NCBI RefSeq assembly: GCF_024764775.1 | Contig: NZ_JALIGC010000036.1 | Coordinates: 124,001-188,000, forward strand | Reading direction: 5' to 3' | Length of the DNA stretch: 64,000 nucleotides | Source: Scandinavium manionii | GTDB taxonomy: Bacteria > Pseudomonadota > Gammaproteobacteria > Enterobacterales > Enterobacteriaceae | Position numbers and translations under genes: made by a program | In this document: piece by piece, positions 51,966 through 60,383 of the stretch | Layout of the letters: the number at the start of each line of letters is the position of its first letter | Position numbering within the stretch: position 1 is the stretch's first letter | Notes under the pieces: generated by a model | The model's input: only the letters and a program-made list of their open reading frames with translations | What the model was told of the DNA's origin: nothing | Databases searched by the model: none

Positions 51966-52583
51966 ATGGCAAGTTATAAACACCCTCTGCGTGTTGGCGT
52001 CGGCGGCCCGGTCGGTTCCGGTAAAACCGCCCTGCTGGAAGCGCTGTGTAAAGCGATGCGTGACACGTACCATCTGGCGGTGGTCACTAACGATATCTAC
52101 ACCAAAGAAGACCAGCGCATTCTCACCGAGGCGGGCGCACTGGAGCCGGACCGCATTGTCGGCGTCGAAACCGGCGGATGCCCACACACGGCGATCCGCG
52201 AAGACGCGTCGATGAATCTTGCGGCAGTGGAAGCGTTAAGCGAGAAATTCGGCAATCTTGAGATTATTTTCGTCGAAAGTGGCGGAGATAACCTCAGCGC
52301 GACCTTCAGCCCAGAACTGGCAGACCTGACGATTTACGTGATCGACGTCGCCGAAGGGGAAAAAATCCCGCGCAAAGGCGGACCGGGGATCACCAAATCC
52401 GATTTTCTGGTGATCAATAAAACCGATCTTGCGCCGTACGTCGGGGCATCGCTAGAGGTAATGGAGCGTGATACCAACCGGATGCGCGGCGAGCGTCCGT
52501 GGACGTTCACCAACCTGAAAGCCGGGGATGGACTCGCGACGATCATCGCGTTTTTGGAAGATAAAGGAATGTTGAAAGCGTAA
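51966..52583 (+). CDS. ureG: Urease accessory GTPase UreG
   Basis: A 205-residue SIMIBI-class GTPase that powers nickel insertion into urease. The P-loop GGPVGSGKTALL, the metal-binding CPH in ETGGCPHTAIRED, and VINKTDLAPYVG for guanine binding are present. Last gene of the operon, followed by a REP pair. Confidence 0.97.
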   Translation: MASYKHPLRVGVGGPVGSGKTALLEALCKAMRDTYHLAVVTNDIYTKEDQRILTEAGALEPDRIVGVETGGCPHTAIREDASMNLAAVEALSEKFGNLEIIFVESGGDNLSATFSPELADLTIYVIDVAEGEKIPRKGGPGITKSDFLVINKTDLAPYVGASLEVMERDTNRMRGERPWTFTNLKAGDGLATIIAFLEDKGMLKA

Positions 52584-52594
52584 CGGATGTTGGT

Positions 52595-52648
52595 TGCCCG
52601 GCGGCGCTCGGGGAGTTGCAGGCCCGGTAAGCATTGCGCCACCGGGCA
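52595..52648. repeat. REP pair between ureG and tsaD
   Basis: gcccggcggcgctcgggg and an inverted gcgccaccgggc unit lie between two convergent genes. Confidence 0.82.
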
Positions 52649-52654
52649 TCGCAA

Positions 52655-53668
52655 TTACGCCGCAGGCAATTCCGCCAGCGGCCAGCGCGGACGGACGGTA
52701 ACGCCTAAATCAGCAGTCGCTCCGCTGTTCAGTCGGACCATACCGGCGTAGGCGATCATCGCGCCGTTATCGGTACAAAACTCCGGACGTGCGTAAAACA
52801 CTTCGCCCTTACGCTTATGCATCATTTCCGCAAGCTTCGTGCGCAGCGTGCGATTAGCGCTCACGCCACCCGCCATCACCAGGCGCTTAAAGCCGGTCTG
52901 ATCCAGCGCACGACGGCATTTGATCATCAGCGTATCCACCACCGCATCTTCAAACGCACGCGCGATGTCAGCGCGGGTCTGATCGTCGTTTTCATTCGCC
53001 CTAATCGTGTTGGCCGCAAAGGTCTTCAGGCCGGAAAAGCTGAAATCAAGCCCAGGACGGTCAGTCATCGGACGCGGGAACACAAAGCGCCCTTCGGTGC
53101 CCTGCGCCGCCATTTTCGACAGCATTGGGCCGCCTGGATAATCAAGACCCAGCAGTTTCGCGGTTTTGTCGAACGCTTCACCCGCGGCATCATCAATGGA
53201 TTCGCCGAGCAGAGCGTACTCGCCAATACCGGTCACGCTGATCAGCTGCGTGTGGCCGCCGGAGACCAGCAGCGCCACAAACGGGTATTCAGGCGGGTTA
53301 TCTTCCAGCATTGGTGCCAGCAGATGGCCTTCCATATGGTGCACAGGAATGGCCGGCACGTTCCAGGCAAACGCCAGTGAACGACCGATGGTTGCACCCA
53401 CTAACAGCGCACCGACCAGTCCAGGACCGGCGGTGTAAGCCACTGCATCAATATCTTTTGCCGTCAGATTCGCTTCTTTCAGCGCCGCCTGGATCAGCGG
53501 AACGGTTTTACGTACGTGGTCGCGGGAGGCCAGCTCCGGCACCACGCCGCCGTAGTCAGCGTGCAGTTTCACCTGACTATACAATTGGTTGGCTAACAGC
53601 CCCTGAACATCGTCATAAATGGCAATGCCGGTTTCATCGCAGGATGTTTCGATTCCCAGTACGCGCAT
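52655..53668 (-). CDS. tsaD: tRNA threonylcarbamoyladenosine biosynthesis protein TsaD
   Basis: A 337-residue ASKHA-fold enzyme that, with TsaB and TsaE, transfers threonylcarbamoyl to A37 of ANN-decoding tRNAs. The metal-binding His pair is in VHHMEGHLLAP, the glycine-rich loop in LVSGGHTQLI, and the late Asp in EFCTDNGAM. It is divergent from rpsU, as in E. coli. Same length as the E. coli protein. Confidence 0.97.
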   Translation of the reverse strand: MRVLGIETSCDETGIAIYDDVQGLLANQLYSQVKLHADYGGVVPELASRDHVRKTVPLIQAALKEANLTAKDIDAVAYTAGPGLVGALLVGATIGRSLAFAWNVPAIPVHHMEGHLLAPMLEDNPPEYPFVALLVSGGHTQLISVTGIGEYALLGESIDDAAGEAFDKTAKLLGLDYPGGPMLSKMAAQGTEGRFVFPRPMTDRPGLDFSFSGLKTFAANTIRANENDDQTRADIARAFEDAVVDTLMIKCRRALDQTGFKRLVMAGGVSANRTLRTKLAEMMHKRKGEVFYARPEFCTDNGAMIAYAGMVRLNSGATADLGVTVRPRWPLAELPAA

Positions 53669-53795
53669 GGTTCGTTTTACCTCATTTCAATACCGCGCAG
53701 TTTAGGGTGAATGCGGGTCGATGTATACCCTGGGGGGCGAGTTCGTGTATACTCACACCCCTTACAAAAGTCCCGTTCAAAAACGGCATTGGTGC

Positions 53796-53825
53796 TTTAC
53801 AAAGCAGCAGCAGTTGCAGTAAAAT
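53796..53825 (+). promoter_or_regulatory. Sigma-70 promoter of the rpsU-dnaG-rpoD operon
   Basis: TTTACA (53796-53801) and TAAAAT (53820-53825) are separated by 18 bases, about 70 bases before rpsU. The surrounding sequence follows the E. coli operon closely. A further TATACT -10 element lies near 53745. Confidence 0.7.
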
Positions 53826-53856
53826 TCCGCACCATTTTGAAATAAGCTGGCGTTGA

Positions 53857-54111
<255 letters not shown>

Positions 54112-54158
54112 TCTGTTGAGAGCGCACGCTCTCATTCCAGACTGAGTTCAAGCTGTAA

Positions 54159-54196
54159 AGGCCGTGCTTCCGGAAGGAATGCGCGGCTTATTTTCG
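54159..54196 (+). terminator. Attenuating terminator between rpsU and dnaG
   Basis: A GGCCGTGC-TTCC/GGAA-GCGCGGCTT hairpin with minor bulges is followed by ATTTTCGTTT. In E. coli a terminator here lowers dnaG relative to rpsU. Confidence 0.75.
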
Positions 54197-54272
54197 TTTA
54201 TACATCTGCATACGCTATAGCATTCAGGTTGCATCTAAGCTGAAGGATGACGCGTATGAAAATGCGAGGCTT

Positions 54273-56018
54273 ATGGCTGGACGTATCCCACGTGTCTTTA
54301 TCAATGACCTGCTGGCAAGAACCGACATCGTCGATCTCATCGACGCGCGGGTAAAGCTGAAAAAACAGGGCAAAAATTTTCACGCGTGTTGTCCCTTCCA
54401 TAACGAAAAAACGCCTTCGTTCACCGTCAACGGTGAGAAACAGTTTTATCACTGCTTCGGCTGTGGTGCGCACGGAAACGCCGTCGACTTTCTGATGAAC
54501 TACGACAAGCTCGAGTTCGTAGAAACCGTCGAAGAACTGGCGGCCATGCACAACCTTGAAGTCCCGTACGAAGCTGGCTCCGGCCCGACCCAGATAGAAC
54601 GCCATCAGCGGCAAAGTCTCTATCAATTAATGGAAGGTCTGAGCGCGTTTTATCAGCAATCCCTGAATCAGCCCACCGCCGAACCTGCAAGTCAGTATCT
54701 GACGCAGCGTGGTTTAAGCAGCGAAGTCATCGCCCGATTTGCGATTGGCTATGCGCCGCCAGGCTGGGACAACGTGTTAAAGCGTTTTGGCAACAACCGA
54801 GAAAATCAGCAATCGCTGACCGATGCGGGCATGTTGGTGACCAATGATAAAGGGCGCAGTTACGATCGCTTCCGCGAACGGGTGATGTTCCCGATCCGCG
54901 ACAAGCGTGGCCGGGTGATTGGTTTTGGCGGTCGTGTGCTGGGCGATGGCACGCCGAAATACCTCAACTCCCCGGAAACCGATATATTCCATAAAGGCCG
55001 CCAGCTGTATGGCCTTTATGAAGCGCAGCAAACTGAAGCTGAACCGCAGCGTCTGCTGGTGGTCGAAGGCTATATGGACGTGGTCGCGCTGGCGCAATAC
55101 GACATTAATTATGCCGTTGCGTCACTGGGCACCTCCACCACCGCCGACCATATCCAACTGCTGTTCAGGGTGACGAATAACGTCGTCTGCTGTTACGACG
55201 GCGACCGCGCAGGACGCGATGCTGCCTGGCGTGCCCTGGAAACGGCACTGCCGTACATGACCGACGGCCGTCAGCTAAGATTTATGTTTCTGCCTGACGG
55301 CGAAGACCCGGATACGCTGGTGCGTAAAGAGGGTAAAGCGGCGTTTGAAGCGCGGATGGAGCAGGCTCAGCCGCTCTCCACGTTTCTGTTTAACAGCCTG
55401 ATGCCGCAGGTCGATTTGAGTACCCCGGATGGGCGCGCGCAGTTGAGTACGCTGGCGCTACCCCTAATCACTCAGGTTCCGGGCGAAACGCTGCGCATTT
55501 ATTTGCGCCAGGAGTTGGGGAAAAAGCTGGGCATTCTCGAAGACGCCCAGCTTGAGCGCTTAATGCCAAAACAAGCAGAAAGTGGCACAGCTCGCCCCAC
55601 TCCCCAGCTAAAACGCACGACCATGCGTATACTGATAGGGTTACTGGTGCAAAACCCGGAACTGGCAGGCCTGGTGCCGCCATTAACCGGGCTTGATCCG
55701 AAAAAGCTGCCAGGACTTGGCTTATTTTCTGAACTGGTCAACACTTGTGTGTCACAGCCAGGACTGACTACCGGCCAATTGCTTGAGCAGTATCGCGGCA
55801 CAAATGAAGCCGCCACCCTTGAAAAACTGTCGATGTGGGACGATATAGCAGATAAGGAAATCGCTGAGAATACGTTCACCGACTCACTAAACCATATGTT
55901 TGATTCACTGCTGGTCCAGCGGCAAGAAGAGTTGATAGCTCGCGACCGCACACACGGTTTAAGCAGTGAAGAACGCCGGGAACTCTGGACGTTGAACCAG
56001 GAACTGGCAAAAAAATGA
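54273..56018 (+). CDS. dnaG: DNA primase
   Basis: A 581-residue primase making RNA primers at the fork, same length as E. coli. The N-terminal zinc ribbon has CCPFHNE and CFGCGAHG ligands; the central TOPRIM domain contains VVEGYMDVVAL and YDGDRAGRDA; the C-terminal domain binds DnaB helicase. No strong ribosome binding site precedes the ATG, which fits its known low expression in this operon. Confidence 0.98.
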   Translation: MAGRIPRVFINDLLARTDIVDLIDARVKLKKQGKNFHACCPFHNEKTPSFTVNGEKQFYHCFGCGAHGNAVDFLMNYDKLEFVETVEELAAMHNLEVPYEAGSGPTQIERHQRQSLYQLMEGLSAFYQQSLNQPTAEPASQYLTQRGLSSEVIARFAIGYAPPGWDNVLKRFGNNRENQQSLTDAGMLVTNDKGRSYDRFRERVMFPIRDKRGRVIGFGGRVLGDGTPKYLNSPETDIFHKGRQLYGLYEAQQTEAEPQRLLVVEGYMDVVALAQYDINYAVASLGTSTTADHIQLLFRVTNNVVCCYDGDRAGRDAAWRALETALPYMTDGRQLRFMFLPDGEDPDTLVRKEGKAAFEARMEQAQPLSTFLFNSLMPQVDLSTPDGRAQLSTLALPLITQVPGETLRIYLRQELGKKLGILEDAQLERLMPKQAESGTARPTPQLKRTTMRILIGLLVQNPELAGLVPPLTGLDPKKLPGLGLFSELVNTCVSQPGLTTGQLLEQYRGTNEAATLEKLSMWDDIADKEIAENTFTDSLNHMFDSLLVQRQEELIARDRTHGLSSEERRELWTLNQELAKK

Positions 56019-56173
56019 ATTTAACGGCTTAAGTGCCGAATATCAATCGGGACGATCCCGAAGGCCGCACCGAGGCGCAGCGGCAATAATATAAGCAGGC
56101 CCTCGCTTTAAAAGTCGGTAACTCGTTTTCGCCGACCGACACCAATCAATGAATTAAGTGTGGATACCGTCTT

Positions 56174-58018
56174 ATGGAGCAAAACCCGCAGTCACAGCTT
56201 AAACTTCTTGTTACCAAGGGCAAGGAGCAAGGCTATCTGACCTATGCCGAGGTCAATGACCATCTGCCGGAAGATATCGTCGACTCCGACCAGATCGAAG
56301 ACATCATCCAAATGATCAATGACATGGGCATTCAGGTGATGGAAGAAGCACCGGATGCCGATGATCTCCTGCTGGCTGAAAACTCGAACAACACCGACGA
56401 AGACGCGGAAGAAGCTGCCGCGCAGGTGCTGTCCAGCGTAGAATCTGAAATCGGACGTACTACCGATCCGGTGCGCATGTATATGCGTGAAATGGGTACC
56501 GTTGAACTGCTGACCCGCGAAGGCGAAATCGACATCGCCAAGCGTATTGAAGACGGTATCAACCAGGTACAGTGCTCCGTTGCGGAGTACCCGGAAGCCA
56601 TCACCTATCTGCTTGAGCAGTACGATCGCGTTGAAGCCGCGGAAGCACGTCTGTCTGACCTGATAACCGGCTTCGTCGATCCCAATGCTGAAGAAGATCT
56701 GGCCCCTACTGCCACTCACGTCGGTTCTGAACTCTCTCAGGAAGAGATGGACGACGACGAAGAGAAAGACGAAGAAGAAGACGACGATTCCAGCGACGAT
56801 GACAACAGCATCGACCCTGAACTCGCACGTGAAAAATTCGGCGAACTGCGCACCCAGTACGAACTGGCGCGTGACACCATCAAGGCCAAGGGACGCACCC
56901 ATGCGGCATCCCAGGAAGAGATCAAGAAACTGTCTGAAGTCTTCAAACAGTTCCGTCTGGTGCCAAAACAGTTCGATTATCTGGTCAACAGCATGCGTGT
57001 CATGATGGAACGCGTTCGTATTCAAGAACGTATCATCATGAAGCTGTGCGTTGAGCAGTGCAAAATGCCGAAGAAAAACTTCATTACACTGTTCACCAGC
57101 AACGAAACCAGCGAAACCTGGTTCAATGCAGCGGTAGCAATGAACAAGCCGTGGTCTGAAAAACTGAACGACGTCAAAGACGACGTACAGCGCGGCCTGC
57201 AGAAACTGCAACAGATTGAAGAAGAAACCGGCCTGACCATCGAGCAGGTTAAAGATATCAACCGTCGGATGTCCATCGGTGAAGCGAAAGCTCGTCGTGC
57301 GAAGAAAGAGATGGTGGAAGCAAACTTACGTCTGGTTATTTCGATCGCCAAGAAATACACCAACCGTGGTCTGCAGTTCCTCGACCTGATTCAGGAAGGT
57401 AACATCGGCCTGATGAAAGCGGTTGATAAGTTCGAATACCGTCGTGGTTACAAGTTCTCCACCTACGCAACCTGGTGGATCCGTCAGGCTATCACCCGCT
57501 CCATCGCGGATCAGGCGCGCACCATCCGTATTCCGGTGCATATGATTGAGACTATCAACAAACTCAACCGTATCTCCCGCCAGATGCTGCAGGAAATGGG
57601 TCGTGAACCGACGCCAGAAGAACTGGCTGAGCGTATGCTGATGCCGGAAGACAAAATCCGTAAAGTGCTGAAAATTGCCAAAGAGCCAATCTCCATGGAA
57701 ACGCCAATCGGCGACGATGAAGATTCGCATCTGGGTGATTTCATCGAGGATACCACCCTCGAGCTGCCGCTGGATTCTGCGACCACTGAAAGCCTGCGTG
57801 CTGCAACGCACGACGTGCTGGCGGGTCTTACCGCGCGTGAAGCGAAAGTCCTGCGTATGCGTTTCGGTATCGATATGAACACCGACCACACGCTGGAAGA
57901 AGTGGGCAAACAGTTCGACGTTACCCGCGAACGTATCCGTCAGATTGAAGCGAAGGCTCTGCGCAAACTGCGCCACCCAAGCCGCTCTGAAGTGCTTCGT
58001 AGCTTCCTGGACGATTAA
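56174..58018 (+). CDS. rpoD: RNA polymerase sigma factor RpoD (sigma 70)
   Basis: The 614-residue primary sigma factor (613 in E. coli). Region 1.1 comes first, then the acidic non-conserved stretch (about 190-215), region 2 with RGLQFLDLIQEGNIGLMKAVDKF and YKFSTYATWWIRQAI, and region 4.2 ending VTRERIRQIEAKALRKLRHP. Expressed with rpsU and dnaG; closed by a strong terminator. Confidence 0.98.
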   Translation: MEQNPQSQLKLLVTKGKEQGYLTYAEVNDHLPEDIVDSDQIEDIIQMINDMGIQVMEEAPDADDLLLAENSNNTDEDAEEAAAQVLSSVESEIGRTTDPVRMYMREMGTVELLTREGEIDIAKRIEDGINQVQCSVAEYPEAITYLLEQYDRVEAAEARLSDLITGFVDPNAEEDLAPTATHVGSELSQEEMDDDEEKDEEEDDDSSDDDNSIDPELAREKFGELRTQYELARDTIKAKGRTHAASQEEIKKLSEVFKQFRLVPKQFDYLVNSMRVMMERVRIQERIIMKLCVEQCKMPKKNFITLFTSNETSETWFNAAVAMNKPWSEKLNDVKDDVQRGLQKLQQIEEETGLTIEQVKDINRRMSIGEAKARRAKKEMVEANLRLVISIAKKYTNRGLQFLDLIQEGNIGLMKAVDKFEYRRGYKFSTYATWWIRQAITRSIADQARTIRIPVHMIETINKLNRISRQMLQEMGREPTPEELAERMLMPEDKIRKVLKIAKEPISMETPIGDDEDSHLGDFIEDTTLELPLDSATTESLRAATHDVLAGLTAREAKVLRMRFGIDMNTDHTLEEVGKQFDVTRERIRQIEAKALRKLRHPSRSEVLRSFLDD

Positions 58019-58032
58019 TTCCAGGTAAACGT

Positions 58033-58060
58033 AAAAAGCTCCCGACCGGGAGCTTTTTTT
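58033..58060 (+). terminator. Rho-independent terminator of rpoD
   Basis: AAAAAGCTCCCG/CGGGAGCTTTTTTT with a short AC loop, 15 bases after the stop codon. The A-run makes it bidirectional for the convergent mug. Confidence 0.95.
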
Positions 58061-58121
58061 ATGCCTGAAATTTGTATAATTTCTCGCTCTCCTTGAGGGA
58101 AGGCATCATAGCGAAGAAGAT

Positions 58122-58628
58122 TTACCGTCCTCTCACCACCAGCGCCTGGTCCAACTCGCGATACGCCTCAACCAGCTTATCCAGCGTAATTCGGCTTAAA
58201 CCGCTCGGGTTCGGCAAAATCCACACTTCGGTGTCCCCTATCGTCACCTCTTGCTTGCCCCATTTCGCACCGCGCTGGCTGAACGCCTGTTCAAACGCCT
58301 GCTTACCCAAAATGGCCAACGCCCTCGGCTGATAATCCTGCATTTTCGTAATCAGCCCACGCCCGCCCTCACGCAGCTCGTGCAGTCCTACCTCGCTAGC
58401 CTGAACCGTTGGCCGGTCTACGAGTTTGGTCACGCCACAGCCGTAATCAAGCATCTGCAGCGCTTCCTCAGGTTTGAGCTGCCTGTCGGTAAACCCAGCC
58501 AAATGAAGAACCTTCCAAAAGCGATTGGCGGGGTGCGCAAAGGGCATCCCCAGGTGCGCAGAGGACTTGCCCGGATTAATGCCGCAGAACACAACCCGCA
58601 GCCCCGGCTGAAGAATATCGCTAACCAT
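58122..58628 (-). CDS. mug: G/U mismatch-specific DNA glycosylase
   Basis: A 168-residue glycosylase that removes uracil and ethenocytosine opposite guanine. The catalytic-site motif GINPGKSSA (with Asn) and the wedge NPSGLSR are present, and HPANRFWK lies at the DNA face. Same length as in E. coli, convergent with rpoD. Confidence 0.95.
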   Translation of the reverse strand: MVSDILQPGLRVVFCGINPGKSSAHLGMPFAHPANRFWKVLHLAGFTDRQLKPEEALQMLDYGCGVTKLVDRPTVQASEVGLHELREGGRGLITKMQDYQPRALAILGKQAFEQAFSQRGAKWGKQEVTIGDTEVWILPNPSGLSRITLDKLVEAYRELDQALVVRGR

Positions 58629-58738
58629 GACATGACTCGCCTAAATGGATCATGCGTGAAGTATAAGAGATTGATTAGCCATTGTTTATAAAAACAGCAC
58701 CCGTAGCACATTTACTGGATTGGCACCCGGAGTTCCAT

Positions 58739-58744
58739 TATAAT
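58739..58744 (+). promoter_or_regulatory. -10 element of ileX
   Basis: A perfect TATAAT lies 11 bases before the tRNA start, followed by a GC-rich discriminator (TCCCGCCC), typical of stringently controlled stable-RNA promoters. No convincing -35 element was found at 16-18 bases. Confidence 0.6.
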
Positions 58745-58754
58745 TCCCGCCCAC

Positions 58755-58830
58755 GGCCCCTTAGCTCAGTGGTTAGAGCAGGCGACTCATAATCGCTTGG
58801 TCGTTGGTTCAAACCCAACAGGGGCCACCA
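58755..58830 (+). tRNA. ileX: tRNA-Ile (anticodon CAU, lysidine-modified type)
   Basis: A 76-base tRNA with encoded CCA. The acceptor stem GGCCCCT/AGGGGCC, D arm, anticodon loop CTCATAA, variable loop and T arm (GTTGG-TTCAAAC-CCAAC) all fold. It differs from E. coli ileX only by paired changes in the T stem and loop edge. The CAU anticodon with this body marks the AUA-decoding tRNA-Ile2 rather than methionine. It lies downstream of mug, as in E. coli. Confidence 0.96.
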
Positions 58831-58838
58831 GACAAAAC

Positions 58839-58873
58839 AAGGAGTTAGATGAGAAATCATCTGACTCCTTTTT
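58839..58873 (+). terminator. Rho-independent terminator of ileX
   Basis: A 12-bp stem AGGAGTTAGATGA/TCATCTGACTCCT with a GAAA loop is followed by a T-run, starting nine bases after the tRNA. Confidence 0.93.
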
Positions 58874-59046
58874 CATTTGATACGAATCGGGTCAGGTAAG
58901 GAATTGCCTCCCTGCCCTCTTCATCTCGCTGCCACATCACTAACTGGCAACACAGCCCGGCTTTAGGTATTTGAGTCGCTCATTGTGCACTACGGGAACT
59001 TGTCGTTCATTAGCAACCACGGTCGTCCATAGCACCTTGCACCAGC
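58874..59046. other. Gap downstream of ileX
   Basis: No ORF, palindrome or repeat of the tRNA end was recognised in this part. Together with the remnant after it, it makes a 440-base stretch without an intact gene, separating the conserved backbone from the P450 region. Confidence 0.5.
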
Positions 59047-59310
59047 CTACGACATTCTGCCTATGTGGTTCGCTCCCAGAACGGGTGGCGCAATCGTGAA
59101 CGCGCTGCGACCGGCATCACTACCGGAAGTCATTAGCAGGATATCTGGCTGGGCCTGGCTGAGTACGTCTTTGTTATAGCCAGCTGTTGTGAGCGTTTCT
59201 ACGCCAATTTCGCCCCATGCCTGACGACATTACGCCATCATCTTGATTGAAGCCAGATAGCGTATCGCCCGTATGGGATAAAAAGCGATCTCAACTTTAC
59301 TGGCCCGCTC
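59047..59310 (-). pseudogene. Decayed coding remnant beside the P450 locus
   Basis: One minus-strand frame reads as protein for about 87 codons with a single in-frame TAA (59230-59232). Before the stop it gives AFYPIRAIRYLASIKMMA; after it, RQAWGEIGVETLTTAGYN then AQPDILLMTSGSDAGRS and FTIAPPVLGAN. Composition and the AQPDILLMTSG phrase resemble a periplasmic or ligand-binding protein, but I cannot assign a family. No start codon or ribosome binding site fits. Likely what remains of a gene lost when this locus was rearranged. Confidence 0.4.
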
Positions 59311-59315
59311 ATATT

Positions 59316-60263
59316 TTAAAATCCATCTTGCGGAATCAGCGTATTTTCAGCTTGCCGTTGAAAACAGTTAATAATAAATTCACGAAGGATCCTGCTTCGC
59401 CGGGAGCCCTGTAACGAGGAGGACTGCGCCAGTACAACATCATATTGCCGCTGGACGCCTTTTATTTCTCTGACGACCAGTTGGCGGCCGGTATAACTTT
59501 GCTGCATGGCCGAGGGGTGAAGTAAAACAGAGTAGCCAACGCCCTGGGCGACTAATGAGCGGACGGTTTCAATATTTTTTATCTTTGGCCCATAGCGTGG
59601 TGTTAAACCTAAATCAGAGAATATGCTGGCGGTATTTTTTGCAGAGGGCTCAACGGAAAATGAGATAAAATTCTCAGTGATTAAATTCGCGAGATCGATT
59701 TCCTTTTCCGCAGCGAGTGGATGATCGGAAGATAATAAAACTTTAGGTCGAACGCAATACAGAACATCATATTCCAGGACAGGATTAATATTGTAGGAAT
59801 ACATCACCGCAAGCTCACACTCTCCCGTCTGTAGCAGAGCATCCAGCTCTATACCTGATCCCTCTTTCAGTTCGATTTCAGCTTCGGGGTGCTGCTGCAT
59901 TAATGCTTCGACCAGTCCAGGTAAAACAAAGGGGGCCAGGGTGCTGTAACAACCCAGAGTGATCTTGCCTGTTAATTGTTGATCACAGCGGCCATTAGCA
60001 AGGTTTTGAATGTCTTGTGCGGCTTCCAGCAGTGAACGGCAGTAAATCAACAAATCTTTGCCGCTATCGGTCAGCGTGATGCCCTGCGCTCGTTTGCGCA
60101 CAATTAACCGAACATTCAGCTGCTCCTCAAGTGTATCAATCGCCTCACTCAGTGCACTTTGCGAGATCCCGGCTTTACTGGCGGCGTCACTTAAAGAACT
60201 GGTTTCAGAAAGGGTAACAAAGTAGTTGATCTGCTTGATGGAGAATCGTGGGTTGTATTTCAT
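59316..60263 (-). CDS. LysR-type regulator divergent from the P450 operon
   Basis: A 315-residue LysR-type protein. The winged helix (about residues 8-66) contains FVTLSETSSLSDAASKAGISQSALSEAIDTLE; the C-terminal effector domain spans about 95-300. It is divergently placed 120 bases from the P450 gene, the classical position for control of a catabolic operon with the pathway substrate or product as inducer. No known regulator could be matched by eye. Probable T-N11-A operators would lie in 60264-60383 but none stood out. Confidence 0.88.
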   Translation of the reverse strand: MKYNPRFSIKQINYFVTLSETSSLSDAASKAGISQSALSEAIDTLEEQLNVRLIVRKRAQGITLTDSGKDLLIYCRSLLEAAQDIQNLANGRCDQQLTGKITLGCYSTLAPFVLPGLVEALMQQHPEAEIELKEGSGIELDALLQTGECELAVMYSYNINPVLEYDVLYCVRPKVLLSSDHPLAAEKEIDLANLITENFISFSVEPSAKNTASIFSDLGLTPRYGPKIKNIETVRSLVAQGVGYSVLLHPSAMQQSYTGRQLVVREIKGVQRQYDVVLAQSSSLQGSRRSRILREFIINCFQRQAENTLIPQDGF

Positions 60264-60383
60264 CGTAGCCCTTTAGCGGAAAAACCTGACATCAAGCCGG
60301 AAATTCACGTTTTACAACTTAATCCCTCTATCGGTACTCTGCCTTGCAACCTGCAATATATTATTGTACGTGGAGGAATATCT

